This document shows positions 1 through 8,410 of a stretch of 64,000 nucleotides of DNA, piece after piece. Numbering within the stretch: position 1 is the stretch's first letter; each line of letters begins with the position of its first letter. The notes under the pieces were generated by a model. It was not told where the DNA came from. It saw only the letters and a list, made by a program, of their open reading frames with translations, and ran no database searches. The position numbers were made by a program, and so were the translations under genes. The DNA is taken from the NCBI GenBank assembly GCA_022614805.1, contig JAKEHY010000038.1, positions 62,001 to 126,000 on the forward strand. The letters are read 5' to 3'. This stretch comes from Candidatus Zixiibacteriota bacterium. GTDB taxonomy: Bacteria; Zixibacteria; MSB-5A5; DSPP01.

Positions 1-339
1 CAAATAAAGCTGGGCACGTTCGCTGCCGCCGGCGGCCTTGCCAAACAAGATCCACTGACCGTCGGGCGACCAACTGCCGTAGTCCACGCGGTCTTCGTAG
101 AAGGTTATCTGGTTCGGCCAGCCCCCCTTGGAGGAAATAACAAACAACTGGCCCACGCCGGGCATATTGGAAGTGAACAACACCTTGTCCCCGGCCGGCG
201 AAATATCTCCTCCGCCGCAGGATTTGATGTTCATATACTGGGCGAACGGGTAGGGCTCGGCCCAAAGGTTACCGGCCAGAATCAACAGGAAAACGGCGGC
301 CAGAACGCCCTTCTCCACCTTTTGCATAAAACCCGACAT
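1..339 (-). CDS. Secreted beta-propeller/TolB-like protein, possibly S9 peptidase N-terminus (partial)
   Basis: Only the first 113 codons lie in the window; the gene runs off the left edge. A hydrophobic signal peptide (LAAVFLLILAGNLWA) is followed by WD40-like TolB repeats of the type DISPAGDKVLFTSN and YGSWSPDGQWILFG. Such repeats occur in TolB-like periplasmic proteins and in the propeller of S9 prolyl oligopeptidases; without the C-terminus the two cannot be separated. The start at 339 is set by an AAGGAGGA site five bases upstream; a second ATG at 327 is also possible. Export is inferred from the signal peptide. Confidence 0.75.
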   Translation of the reverse strand, partial: MSGFMQKVEKGVLAAVFLLILAGNLWAEPYPFAQYMNIKSCGGGDISPAGDKVLFTSNMPGVGQLFVISSKGGWPNQITFYEDRVDYGSWSPDGQWILFGKAAGGSERAQLYL

Positions 340-425
340 ATTTCCTCCTTGCTTTCGGTTTCTTGCCCCCAATATTATCAAGCTTTGGACGCTTGGCAAC
401 CGCTTTTTGGGCCAAAGGAGAGAGA

Positions 426-908
426 ATGCGAGCAAAAAAACGGGCAGCCGAAACGATATTGACCGAACAGGTGATGCTCACCTATACCAACCACTACGGC
501 ACTCTCTATGGGGGGAAGCTCTTAGAACTGATGGACAAAGCCGCTTTTATCGCCACTTCCCGCTTTGCCCATTCCGATACGGTTACTGCTTCCTCCGAAA
601 GCGTCGATTTTCACCATCCCATCCGCTTCGGCGACATCATCGAGTTGGCCGCCAAGGTGATTTTCACCGGCCGCACTTCTATGGTCGTGCGCATTCACGC
701 CTTCGGCGAAGGCCGCCGCGACCATAAAAAGTTCTTGGCCACCACCGGCTATTTCAATATGGTGGCGGTGGACGAGCAGGGTCGTCCCAAGGAGGTGCCG
801 GAGCTTATCCTCGAAACCGAAGAGGAAAGACGGGAATGGGAGACCGGCAAACGGATTAAAGAGCTGTCCGAGGAAAGAACAGCCCGGAAAGGTAGGGGCG
901 GTTCGTGA
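426..908 (+). CDS. Acyl-CoA thioesterase, YciA-like hotdog fold
   Basis: About 160 residues forming a single hotdog domain. The motif NHYGTLYGGKLLELMDKAA is the conserved N-terminal segment of acyl-CoA hydrolases of the YciA/BACH type, which hydrolyse acyl-CoA to free acid and CoA in the cytoplasm. SSESVDFHHPIRFGDIIEL is the second hallmark segment. The ATG at 426 has AAAGGAG six bases upstream, so the longer frame from 363 is rejected. The charged tail is partly encoded by a repeat palindrome (896-915), and the TGA stop overlaps the GTG start of pth, implying translational coupling. The preferred acyl chain cannot be read from the sequence. Confidence 0.88.
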   Translation: MRAKKRAAETILTEQVMLTYTNHYGTLYGGKLLELMDKAAFIATSRFAHSDTVTASSESVDFHHPIRFGDIIELAAKVIFTGRTSMVVRIHAFGEGRRDHKKFLATTGYFNMVAVDEQGRPKEVPELILETEEERREWETGKRIKELSEERTARKGRGGS

Positions 909-915
909 ACCGCCC
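896..915. repeat. Perfect 20-bp palindrome of the TAGGGG family across the thioesterase/pth junction
   Basis: GGGCGGTTCGTGAACCGCCC is a perfect inverted repeat preceded by TA, matching the constant TAGGGG edge of the dispersed family in this window. It contains the thioesterase stop (906-908) and the pth start GTG (905-907), so it is part of both reading frames. Confidence 0.85.
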
Positions 916-1510
916 GCTTTGCTTAATCGTCGGATTGGGTAACCCCGGCCGTCAATACGCGAAAACCCGTCACAATCTGGGCTGGCAGGTTTTAGACCGG
1001 CTTTGCGAAAAGCTCAAAATCGGCTTCAAGGCCGGCAAGGGGGAATATTACGTCGCGTTGCTGGAGAAAAATGATCGGGATGTTGTCTTTCTCAAGCTGA
1101 CGACTTATATGAACGGGAGCGGAATAGCAGTCAAAGAAGCGTTGCCTTTTTTCGGCAAGGTTCCCGCCGAGCTTTTGGTCATTTTGGACGATATGGCCCT
1201 GCCTTTGGGGAAGCTCCGATTACGCGCCGGCGGCTCTTCCGGGGGGCACAACGGTCTCGAATCTATCATATACCAACTTCAAACCGAAGATTTCTCCCGG
1301 TTGCGATTGGGCATCGGCACGCCGGAGGCCAAAGGCGCCGCCGTTGGCCACGTCCTCGGCGAATTTTCAAAAGAAGAGAAAAAAGCCGCTGAAGAGATGA
1401 TGGAAAAAGCCGCCATGCTGGTCGAAATTTGTTATCAAAAGGGATTTCAGGACGCACTGAACTATCTTTCACGGCAGACTTCGATTATTGGGGAGGCTAC
1501 GGAAGAATAA
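905..1510 (+). CDS. pth: Peptidyl-tRNA hydrolase
   Basis: Hydrolyses peptidyl-tRNA released from stalled ribosomes, recycling tRNA in the cytoplasm. 201 residues, normal for the family. Visible landmarks are LIVGLGNPG near the N-terminus with Asn13, the catalytic His23 in TRHNLGW, YMNGSG, and LDDMALPLGKLRLRAGGSSGGHNG-type sequence with the conserved Asp and substrate-binding Gly/Asn. The only plausible start is the GTG at 905, which lies inside a perfect 20-bp palindrome and overlaps the preceding stop. The first codons after the start (N-R-P) are therefore repeat-encoded. Start-site access may depend on unfolding of that hairpin by ribosomes finishing the upstream gene. Confidence 0.97.
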   Translation: MNRPLCLIVGLGNPGRQYAKTRHNLGWQVLDRLCEKLKIGFKAGKGEYYVALLEKNDRDVVFLKLTTYMNGSGIAVKEALPFFGKVPAELLVILDDMALPLGKLRLRAGGSSGGHNGLESIIYQLQTEDFSRLRLGIGTPEAKGAAVGHVLGEFSKEEKKAAEEMMEKAAMLVEICYQKGFQDALNYLSRQTSIIGEATEE

Positions 1511-1546
1511 AGACCGGGGCTGCGCGCCAAAACCTTGCCCCGCCTG

Positions 1547-3862
1547 TTACCACCAGTTCCAGAACTCGACTTTGAAGAAGCGCACCACCGAGCGGCCGAG
1601 AATTTTGAAAATGGATTTTTTGCCCGCTTGTATCTTCAGCTTGCCGCTCATCCCGGCTTTCAGCCGCCCGTCCGAGTTGGCCAAAACGCCGGCCACTTTG
1701 AAGAAGATCTGGGAACGCATCTCCTCCGCCTCGCTGCTCACCTGCTGGACGTTGCCGGTATAAGTCTTGTTCGGGAAGCTGCGCAGCCGCAGCTCTATGG
1801 GCGCCTCCGGTTTGACCAAGTCGAGGTCTGACTCCGAAACCTTGGTCAAAACCCGCACCGAGTCCAGCCGGATGATGCGCAGGAGCGCCTGCGGTGAATT
1901 GACCAAAGTCACCCGTCCCGGAAAGGGGGAAACAACCGTCTGCTTGGCCAACTGCTCTTTCAAATAGCGAATGGTTCCCTCCAGCTTGGCCATCTCCGCC
2001 CGGGCTTGCTGCAGTTCCTCCGGGCGGGCACCGGATTTGACGACGTCGTAGGCCCGGTCCGCCTCTTTCCAGGCCGCCTCGGCTTTGTTCTTCTCGCTTT
2101 CAAACTTCTGAAATTCCTCCTGTGAAATGGCTTTCCGGTCGAACAGCTTCTGGGAACGTTCAAATTCCCGTTCCTTTTGCTCGAATTCCACTTTCAGCCG
2201 CCGCTGGGCTTCCTTTAACCGTTCCAATTCCTCCGGTTTGGCCCCTTTTTTCAAAAGTTCCAGCTTGGCCCGGGCCTGGTCGTAGGCGGCCTGGTTCGAT
2301 TTCAGTTCGTTTTCATACTGGTTGGAGACGAGATGGGCAACCGTTTCTGCGGCGGCAACCTGGTCCCCCACTTTCACCCTCGAACTGATACTGACGGAGG
2401 CGAAGTCGGTGCCGAAAAGTGCCATCAGCTGGGTGGAGTTCCGGTTCTCCTGACCGCCGATTATCAGTTTTTCCTCGAGAATTCCGGGCTGGGGGGCGGA
2501 AAGGGTGTAGCTGGCCAAGGGCTCAATCTCCGCTTCGCCGGAGATAGTCTGGGGATAAGGGAAAAAGAAAAAGAAAATCAAAAAAAGAAGCCCTCCTCCA
2601 ATCGTGACGCTTAATTTGACGGGAGACAGTTTTTTCACGTTTTCCTTCCCGAAAAAGTTAAAAACCTTCTGGACGGTATGCACCACCGGTACCGCAAAGA
2701 TAAAGAGGAGGAAAGCGGAAAACAATAAGAAACCGAACCCCCGCCAGGCGGAAGTGAGCGCCCCAAAGAGCCACAAAAAGAAGTACCCTAAAAAGAGGAG
2801 GGAGTAGGTGAGCCCCAAAACGCCATACAAAAGGAAAATCCGCCGCTCCCGTGGGGTATAGGCCGAAAGGCGGGGCCTGGCGCCAAAGGCCAGTTCCAGC
2901 GTTCTGGCCTTGAGATAGCCGAAGGCCTTAGCCCGCAAATTGGGAACGCCGACCCAGTCGGCCAAAATGTAGTAGCCGTCCAACTTGATGAGCGGGTTTA
3001 GGTTGAACAAAACCGTAAGAAGGGTGAAAGTGGAAGCGATGAAAAAAAGATGGCCGAGGGCCGAGCCTTCCGACAAAAGATGCCAGGCCAAAGTCGTAAG
3101 ACTCCACAAAAAAATCTGGAAAATCACCCCGGCGAAAGTTACCAAAATCTTTTTCCTTTTTTCCGTGAAAAGGTAGGCGTCCGAGACATCGCAGTAGAAG
3201 CAGGGCTGAAAGTACAAAAGCAGAAACCCCATCTGGCGCACCTCGCCACCGAAATGTTTCAGCGTGATGGCGTGGGCGAACTCGTGCAGGGAAATGGTGA
3301 CGAAAATGGTGAGCAAAACCACCACAATCGATTCCGCCCGGAAAAGCTGGCCCAGCGTCAGGCCCGAAAACTCCTCCCAGCGCAAAACGGTGACGCGGGC
3401 CGCCAAAAGGCATAGCAAAAGCCCCAAGGCCAGGAAATAAGGGGAAAAGACGAATTGAAATCTTTTTTCCAGTTTCGCGACCAGTTCATCCGGATCGAAG
3501 GCCTTCAGCTTTACGAAAAGAATTTTTTCCAGAAAGGTCTTGTCCTGTTTTTCCCACCGGCTTCCGGCAGAAGCCAGTTTTTTTTCCGATTTTTCGGATT
3601 CCAGAAACAAAAGCTCGTCCAATTTGTCGACGAACCGCTCCAGCTGCTCCAGCGGGAGCTTGAGACCGCATTCTTCTTCTATTTTGTCTGCGATTTGTGG
3701 CAGGGGGGTCTGGCCGTCCAGAAGCTGGACGATTTTGTGCTCCACTTCCCGCATACGGAAAAATCTTTGGGTGCGCGGGTCTTTGATGATGAAATAGGTT
3801 TGCCCCCCCTCTTTCTGCTGGGATTCGATTAAATCAGTTCGCAGACGGGGATGCGGGTTCAA
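1547..3862 (-). CDS. PqqD-like / M50 zinc metalloprotease / HlyD-type membrane fusion protein
   Basis: About 771 residues. The N-terminus (roughly 1-85) resembles a PqqD-like peptide-binding winged helix. Then come several membrane segments around an M50 site-2-protease core with HEFAH at 193-197 and the third zinc ligand in LIKLDGYY (Asp295). The C-terminal third is HlyD-like: a lipoyl half, a long charged coiled coil, a second lipoyl half (VVSPFPGRV), then a barrel. Proteins of this 'putative peptide zinc metalloprotease' type are linked to export or processing of modified peptides in other bacteria. No radical-SAM enzyme, ABC exporter or precursor gene was seen nearby, so the substrate is unknown. 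I place the start at TTG 3862, with AGGAG six bases upstream; the ATG at 3907 lacks an SD and would overlap the antiporter by 74 bp. Confidence 0.85.
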   Translation of the reverse strand: MNPHPRLRTDLIESQQKEGGQTYFIIKDPRTQRFFRMREVEHKIVQLLDGQTPLPQIADKIEEECGLKLPLEQLERFVDKLDELLFLESEKSEKKLASAGSRWEKQDKTFLEKILFVKLKAFDPDELVAKLEKRFQFVFSPYFLALGLLLCLLAARVTVLRWEEFSGLTLGQLFRAESIVVVLLTIFVTISLHEFAHAITLKHFGGEVRQMGFLLLYFQPCFYCDVSDAYLFTEKRKKILVTFAGVIFQIFLWSLTTLAWHLLSEGSALGHLFFIASTFTLLTVLFNLNPLIKLDGYYILADWVGVPNLRAKAFGYLKARTLELAFGARPRLSAYTPRERRIFLLYGVLGLTYSLLFLGYFFLWLFGALTSAWRGFGFLLFSAFLLFIFAVPVVHTVQKVFNFFGKENVKKLSPVKLSVTIGGGLLFLIFFFFFPYPQTISGEAEIEPLASYTLSAPQPGILEEKLIIGGQENRNSTQLMALFGTDFASVSISSRVKVGDQVAAAETVAHLVSNQYENELKSNQAAYDQARAKLELLKKGAKPEELERLKEAQRRLKVEFEQKEREFERSQKLFDRKAISQEEFQKFESEKNKAEAAWKEADRAYDVVKSGARPEELQQARAEMAKLEGTIRYLKEQLAKQTVVSPFPGRVTLVNSPQALLRIIRLDSVRVLTKVSESDLDLVKPEAPIELRLRSFPNKTYTGNVQQVSSEAEEMRSQIFFKVAGVLANSDGRLKAGMSGKLKIQAGKKSIFKILGRSVVRFFKVEFWNWW

Positions 3863-5045
3863 CTTCCACTCCTGTTTCCGGCGCAGGGCCGGGGCTTGGT
3901 TTGACATTTTTCAGGAAGATGGGAAAGAACGGCGGCACGATTAAGGTCGTTGCCGTAACCATAAAAAGCACCACCCCGTAAAACGCCTCCGAGATGACTC
4001 CGGCGGAAAGCCCCACCAAAGCCACGATGGCGCCAACTTCCCCGCGCGGCACCATTCCCCAGCCGACGGCCACGGAATTGCGGAAACCCATTCTCCAGAC
4101 GGGCAGGGCACAGCCGAGCAGTTTGGTCAGAATCGCTATCAAAGTGATGGCTCCGGCAATCCCGATGGTGGCCGGGTTGAAGAGCGCCTCCGGCGAAAGT
4201 TTGGCCCCCAAGGCAAAGAAGAAAAAGGGGACGAAAAAGTCGTATATCGGCTCGAATTTTTCCTTCAAGCGGAACTTGGCATCGTAGTCGGAGAGCACCA
4301 TCCCGGCCAAAAAGGCCCCCACGATGGCGGCGATTTTGATTTCTGCCGCCACTACCGAAAGCCCCAGGCAGAAAAGCAAAGCGAAGGCAAAGGCCGGGTT
4401 TCTGGTTTTGAATTTTTCCACCTGCCGCACCATAGGCTGGGTGATGCGGCGCCCCCAAAAAATCAAAAAGAGCACGAACCCGGCCGCTTCCAGAATCACG
4501 ATTCCCAAACCCAGCCAGGAAAACCCTCCTAGCGCGATTCCGGATACGACCGCCAGAAAAATCATCCCCAAAATGTCGTCAAAAACGGCGGCGCCAAGGA
4601 TTACCCGGGCCACTTTGGTTTCCAATAGCCCCCGTTCCGAAAATATCCGCGCCGTAATGCCGACCGAAGTGGCCACCAGGGCCGCTCCGCCGAAAAGCGC
4701 CTCGTAGCCGCTGTGCCCGGCGGCATACAGGTACAAAGCCCCCACGCCGAAGGGAAGTACAACACCCAGGACGGCTACACCCAGGGAAAGCCCTCCTACT
4801 TCCAGAAGTTTTTTGGCAGGCGTACCCAATCCAACCTCGAACAGCAGAAAAACCACACCGATTTCCGGCAGCACTTCCAGCACCGTTTCCCCGTGGATGG
4901 CCCCCAAGACCGGCACCAGCACAACGCCGGCCGCCATTTCCCCCACCAGGGCCGGCAGGCGCAGGCGTTCGAAGATTTCTCCCGCCAGCTTGGCCGCCCC
5001 GAAGGCCAAAAAAATTTCCAAAAGCAGGTTTACATGGTCCTCCAT
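3834..5045 (-). CDS. Cation:proton antiporter, CPA2/Kef family
   Basis: About 403 residues, almost entirely hydrophobic, with some 12 membrane segments matching the Na+/H+ exchanger fold (RLPALVGEMAAGVVL and IGVVFLLFEVGLGT near the N-terminus; IVGAFLAGMVLSDYDAK later). It should exchange K+ or Na+ for protons across the inner membrane. It ends soon after the last membrane helix with a Pro/Glu-rich tail and lacks a TrkA-N (RCK) regulatory domain, unlike full KefB/KefC. The M50/HlyD gene follows on the same strand with a short overlap, suggesting a common transcript. Ion specificity is not readable. Confidence 0.9.
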   Translation of the reverse strand: MEDHVNLLLEIFLAFGAAKLAGEIFERLRLPALVGEMAAGVVLVPVLGAIHGETVLEVLPEIGVVFLLFEVGLGTPAKKLLEVGGLSLGVAVLGVVLPFGVGALYLYAAGHSGYEALFGGAALVATSVGITARIFSERGLLETKVARVILGAAVFDDILGMIFLAVVSGIALGGFSWLGLGIVILEAAGFVLFLIFWGRRITQPMVRQVEKFKTRNPAFAFALLFCLGLSVVAAEIKIAAIVGAFLAGMVLSDYDAKFRLKEKFEPIYDFFVPFFFFALGAKLSPEALFNPATIGIAGAITLIAILTKLLGCALPVWRMGFRNSVAVGWGMVPRGEVGAIVALVGLSAGVISEAFYGVVLFMVTATTLIVPPFFPIFLKNVKPSPGPAPETGVEVEPASPSAN

Positions 5046-5386
5046 TTCGACCTATGTTAATAAATTTGGAGCCGGATAGAAACTGAAAACTTGCCTGCTA
5101 AAACGAGAAGGCCGCCCTTGGGCGGCCCTCCACCTTTAACCGGAAAGGACTGTTTTCAAATCTTCTCCAGTTTTCTATTTTAAGTTACGAAGTTGATATG
5201 TTTTTAGTTTCAAGTTACTTTCTTTTTTCCCTCCCCTTGTGGGGGAGGTTAGGGGGGCAAAGAAGGGTTTTGGAGGATGGAGAACCTCTCCCCGGCCCTT
5301 TTCTGTAAGGAAGGGGAAGAAAAGGGCCTTCCAGACAGGTTTTCTCACCTTCGAGGGGAGGGATTAAGGGTGGGGTCAAAAAACAT
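5046..5386. other. Gene-free stretch with hairpin repeats between divergent genes
   Basis: 341 bases between the divergent antiporter and pncA. It holds a perfect palindrome GGCCGCCCTTGGGCGGCC (5110-5127), an imperfect one CCCTCCCCTTGTGGGGGAGG (5229-5248), and a run of G-rich/C-rich patches (5270-5375) resembling other intergenic repeats here. No coding potential, RNA gene or clear promoter was recognised. Confidence 0.7.
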
Positions 5387-5950
5387 ATGAAGATAGACTT
5401 GGACACCGATGCTCTGATAATGGTGGACGTCCAGAACGACTTCTGCCCCGGCGGAGCTCTGGCCGTGCGGGAAGGGGACCAGGTCGTAAAACTGCTCAAT
5501 CACGCCCAAAAGCTCTTTCGACACATCTTTGCTACCCGCGATTGGCACCCGGAAGACCACTCTTCCTTTATGGGCCGGGGCGGCCCCTGGCCGCCGCATT
5601 GCATCCAGAACACGTATGGCGCCAAATTCCATCCTGATTTGGAAATCTCCCGCGCCTGGGTGATAAGCAAGGCGACCGAACGGGACAAAGACGCCTACTC
5701 CGGCTTTCAAGAAACTGATTTGGAAGCCCGGCTCAAGCGGGAGGGGATAAAGCGGGTCTTTGTCGGCGGATTGGCCACCGACTACTGCGTCCGCGACACG
5801 GCCCTCGATGCGCTGGCTGCCGGCTTCGAAGTTGTTCTTTTGGACGACGCCGTCCGGGGCGTGGACGTCAAACCGGGGGACAGCAAAAAGGCTGTGGATG
5901 ATGTGAAGTCAAAAGGTGCAATTCTGGAAAAAGCCTCCAGCTTGGAATAG
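5387..5950 (+). CDS. pncA: Nicotinamidase (isochorismatase fold)
   Basis: Converts nicotinamide to nicotinate and ammonia for NAD salvage in the cytoplasm. 187 residues. The catalytic triad is visible as Asp14 (MVDVQNDFCPGG), Lys95 (VISKATE) and Cys134 (LATDYCVRDT). The metal-site residues Asp52, His54 and His58 (RDWHPEDHSSF) mark PncA rather than a generic isochorismatase, as does the GPWPPHCIQNTYGA segment. The ATG at 5387 has only a distant G-rich stretch upstream, so initiation may be weak. It is followed by htrA with about 90 bp between, probably separately transcribed. nadB of the de novo NAD pathway lies at 49847-51418. Confidence 0.95.
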   Translation: MKIDLDTDALIMVDVQNDFCPGGALAVREGDQVVKLLNHAQKLFRHIFATRDWHPEDHSSFMGRGGPWPPHCIQNTYGAKFHPDLEISRAWVISKATERDKDAYSGFQETDLEARLKREGIKRVFVGGLATDYCVRDTALDALAAGFEVVLLDDAVRGVDVKPGDSKKAVDDVKSKGAILEKASSLE

Positions 5951-6005
5951 GTATTAGTTTTGATATTTTTAGAGTTTTTCCCACCCACTTCTCCTTTTTT
6001 TTGCA

Positions 6006-6011
6006 TATAAT
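6006..6011 (+). promoter_or_regulatory. Possible -10 element of htrA
   Basis: A perfect TATAAT lies about 30 bases upstream of the htrA start. No convincing -35 box is seen at the usual distance, so the match rests on the -10 hexamer and its position. Confidence 0.35.
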
Positions 6012-6038
6012 ATACCGATAGAGGTAGTGAAAGGAAGG

Positions 6039-7388
6039 ATGATGAAAAAGCTTAGCAAAGTTGTGATTCTCATTTTGGTTCTGGTCTATCCCCTTGCCGC
6101 CGGCTGGGGGCAGGATAAGAAAGTTCTGAAGACCTTCGAGGAGCTGCAGGGGGTCATCATTTCGGTTTCCAACCTGGTCAAAAACTCGGTGGTGCACATC
6201 GAGGTGGTGCAAAAGGTGGACGACCGCAAATACAAAGTGATGGGCTCCGGAGTCGTGACCGACGAGGCCGGGTATATTTTGACCAACGAGCACGTGGTGG
6301 ACAACGCGCAACAGATTATGGTCACCCTCCCCTCCAAGCGGGAATACCCGGCCGACTTGATCGGCGTGGACAAGCAGACCGATTTGGCCGTAATCAAAGT
6401 CAACACCCCCGAAAAGCTGACCGTCGCCAAACTGGGGAGCTCGGACGCCACCAAGGTGGGGGAATGGGTCATCGCCGTCGGCAACCCCTACGGCTTTGAC
6501 CGCACGGTCTCCTTCGGCATCGTTTCCGGCAAGGGGCGGGTGATGCCCAACTTCGGCCGGGAAGTGCCGTTCGTGAACGACTTTCTGCAGACCGACGCCG
6601 CCATCGACCCCGGCAGTTCGGGCGGGCCTTTGGTCAACCTGAAAGGGGAAGTCGTCGGCATAAACTCGATGGGCTTGGGCCGCGGCCAGGGGTTCACCAT
6701 TCCGATTAATATGGCCAAAGAGGTGGAAAAGAAGATTATCGCCTCCGGCGGCATCGAGCGGGGCTGGATTGGAGTGGTCATCCAGCCCTTCAACCGCGAC
6801 TTCGCCCGCTACCACGGCGAGCCGGAGCTTTCCGGCGTTTTGATTGCGGACGTTATCGAGGGCTCCCCGGCGGAGAAAGCCGGCCTGAAGGCGGGGGATA
6901 TTGTCACCGAGGTCGGCAAAAAGGAGATGGCGGCCGAAAAAGAGGATGATTTGAACGCCTTCAGCTTGACCATTGCCGAAACGCCGGTGGGGGAGCCGAT
7001 AGATTTGAAAGTCCGGCGCGGCAAGGAGGAAAAGAAGCTGGTCTTAAACGTCGGCTCCCAGCCCAAAGTCAAGCCGGAGGAGTTTGAAACCGGCCTCGGC
7101 TTCACGGTCAAAGAAATTACGGAGGGGCTTTACCGCCAGTACGCCCTCAACGACAAAGTCGGCGTTTTGGTGAGCTTTGTGGAGGTCGGCGGCGCCGCCT
7201 TTCAGGGAAAACTTTCCGAAGGGGATGTCATTGTCAAAGTCGAAGATGCTGACGCAACGGATTTGCCCTCCTTCAAAGCGGCTCTCGAGAAACACGCCAA
7301 AAAATCGCAGCTGCTTCTGCGCGTGGTGCGCGGCAAGGACAAAGTCTACGTCCTAATCCCCGGCTCCAAGCAGAAGGCGGAGAAATGA
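6039..7388 (+). CDS. htrA: HtrA/DegP-family periplasmic serine protease with two PDZ domains
   Basis: About 449 residues with a signal peptide (VVILILVLVYPLAAGWG), so periplasmic. The trypsin-like domain shows the triad: His in TNEHVVDNAQ, Asp in DKQTDLAVIKV and Ser in DPGSSGGPLVN. Two PDZ domains follow, the first starting near WIGVVIQPF and the second near GLGFTVKEIT, the usual DegP/DegQ layout for a protease that degrades misfolded envelope proteins. The region before the start reads AAGGAAGG, then ATG at 6039 and 6042; either ATG could serve, and a GTG at 6027 is less likely because it would have no SD at proper distance. A bidirectional terminator follows at 7562-7588. Confidence 0.95.
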   Translation: MMKKLSKVVILILVLVYPLAAGWGQDKKVLKTFEELQGVIISVSNLVKNSVVHIEVVQKVDDRKYKVMGSGVVTDEAGYILTNEHVVDNAQQIMVTLPSKREYPADLIGVDKQTDLAVIKVNTPEKLTVAKLGSSDATKVGEWVIAVGNPYGFDRTVSFGIVSGKGRVMPNFGREVPFVNDFLQTDAAIDPGSSGGPLVNLKGEVVGINSMGLGRGQGFTIPINMAKEVEKKIIASGGIERGWIGVVIQPFNRDFARYHGEPELSGVLIADVIEGSPAEKAGLKAGDIVTEVGKKEMAAEKEDDLNAFSLTIAETPVGEPIDLKVRRGKEEKKLVLNVGSQPKVKPEEFETGLGFTVKEITEGLYRQYALNDKVGVLVSFVEVGGAAFQGKLSEGDVIVKVEDADATDLPSFKAALEKHAKKSQLLLRVVRGKDKVYVLIPGSKQKAEK

Positions 7389-7512
7389 TTTTATCGTTTG
7401 TTATTGGGGGGAACCTTGTGTTCGCCTTTTTCTCTTTGCTAAATGCAAGACTTCGTAGGCGGCACTTCCCTGGCCGACTCGAGCTGTGTCGGCACGGGCA
7501 GGCAGTGCCGCA

Positions 7513-7530
7513 GCCGGGCTGAAGCCCGGC
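7513..7530. repeat. Palindromic repeat downstream of htrA
   Basis: GCCGGGCTGAAGCCCGGC followed by CTACG; an 18-base inverted repeat with a two-base loop and the CTAC edge shared with other elements here. The neighbouring bases 7460-7510 contain further short GGC-rich inverted segments. No gene lies in 7389-7603. Confidence 0.7.
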
Positions 7531-7561
7531 CTACGGAAGGGTCTCTATAAAGGAAGCAACT

Positions 7562-7588
7562 AAAAAGCGCCCCTTGCGGGGCGCTTTT
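7562..7588. terminator. Bidirectional intrinsic terminator between convergent genes
   Basis: AAAAAGCGCCCC, loop TTG, then CGGGGCGCTTTT: a G+C-rich stem flanked by A and T runs, so it works in both directions, for htrA (plus) and the TPR lipoprotein gene (minus). Confidence 0.85.
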
Positions 7589-7603
7589 ACTGACGGCTTG
7601 TTT

Positions 7604-8164
7604 TCAGTCGTTTTTGTCCTTACGGTTGTGCCAATTGCCCTTGCCCCGTTCGTCATCATCTCGGTATTTCTTGGTGACCACCCGGGCTTTCCCCTTGACC
7701 GCCGGCTCGAAATTCGGCACCGCCACCAGGGCCAACTCGTAATGCTCACGCGCTTTGGCCAAATGTCCGCGCCGCTCGTGCACCAGCCCGATGGAAAACT
7801 CCACTTTGGCCACCCAGACCCGTTCGCCGGGATACAAGTCCCGCACTTTGTAGTAATGCACCAGGCAGCGGTCCCAATCCCGCAATTCGCGGTAGCACTC
7901 CCCCAGGTAGAAGTGTGCCTCCCAGTTGTCCGGGTCCTTGGCTAACGCCAGTTCGAACTGCTGAATCGCCTTGCGGTAATGCCCCCGCTCGTAAAAGCGG
8001 ATGCCGTTGCGGGTGTGTACACGCGAGGCATGCTCCAATCCCGGCGACTCGACTCTTGCCGGCGGCGGTGGAGTGGTTCTTTCATGCACGATGACCGTGC
8101 GCGAAGCCGTACAGCCGGTCAAAAAGGCCCCCAAAACAAGGCCCCATCCGAAAAGTTTATGCAT
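7604..8164 (-). CDS. TPR-repeat lipoprotein (first of a tandem pair)
   Basis: 186 residues. The start ATG at 8164 follows GGGAGGG. A signal peptide ends in the lipobox LTGC, predicting a lipid-anchored envelope protein. Roughly residues 55-165 form about three TPR units, for example HYRKAIQQFELALAKDPDNW followed by a second unit with an EAHFYLGECYREL pattern. The C-terminus is highly charged (YRDDDERGKGN). It is a clear paralogue of the next gene upstream (8411-8956), sharing the block SRVHTRNGIRFYERGHYRKA exactly. TPRs mediate protein contacts; its partner is unknown. No further function can be assigned. Confidence 0.85.
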   Translation of the reverse strand: MHKLFGWGLVLGAFLTGCTASRTVIVHERTTPPPPARVESPGLEHASRVHTRNGIRFYERGHYRKAIQQFELALAKDPDNWEAHFYLGECYRELRDWDRCLVHYYKVRDLYPGERVWVAKVEFSIGLVHERRGHLAKAREHYELALVAVPNFEPAVKGKARVVTKKYRDDDERGKGNWHNRKDKND

Positions 8165-8356
8165 ACGCCCTCCCTTGATTGGTTTCCTGTTCAAATGAAA
8201 GTCCAACATTCCGTAATCCCGTAACCCCGGCTGCCCGGGGCAGTTTCCCCCGGCCGGGTCCCGAGCTCGGCTCGGGCAGGCCAGCCCCATACTATTTTCG
8301 GCTGATTTTCCAATTTCCAAAGTCCCTCTGGTTTTAATAAGAGGGTCGCCGCTAAC

Positions 8357-8390
8357 AAAAAAAGCGCCGCAGGCGGCTCTGCGGCGCTTT
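8357..8390 (-). terminator. Intrinsic terminator after the second TPR lipoprotein gene
   Basis: On the minus strand AAAGCGCCGC pairs with GCGGCGCTTT and is followed by a run of seven T. It sits about 20 bases beyond the stop of the gene at 8411-8956 and separates the two paralogues. Confidence 0.8.
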
Positions 8391-8410
8391 CGGATTTTCA
8401 AAAATACGGC

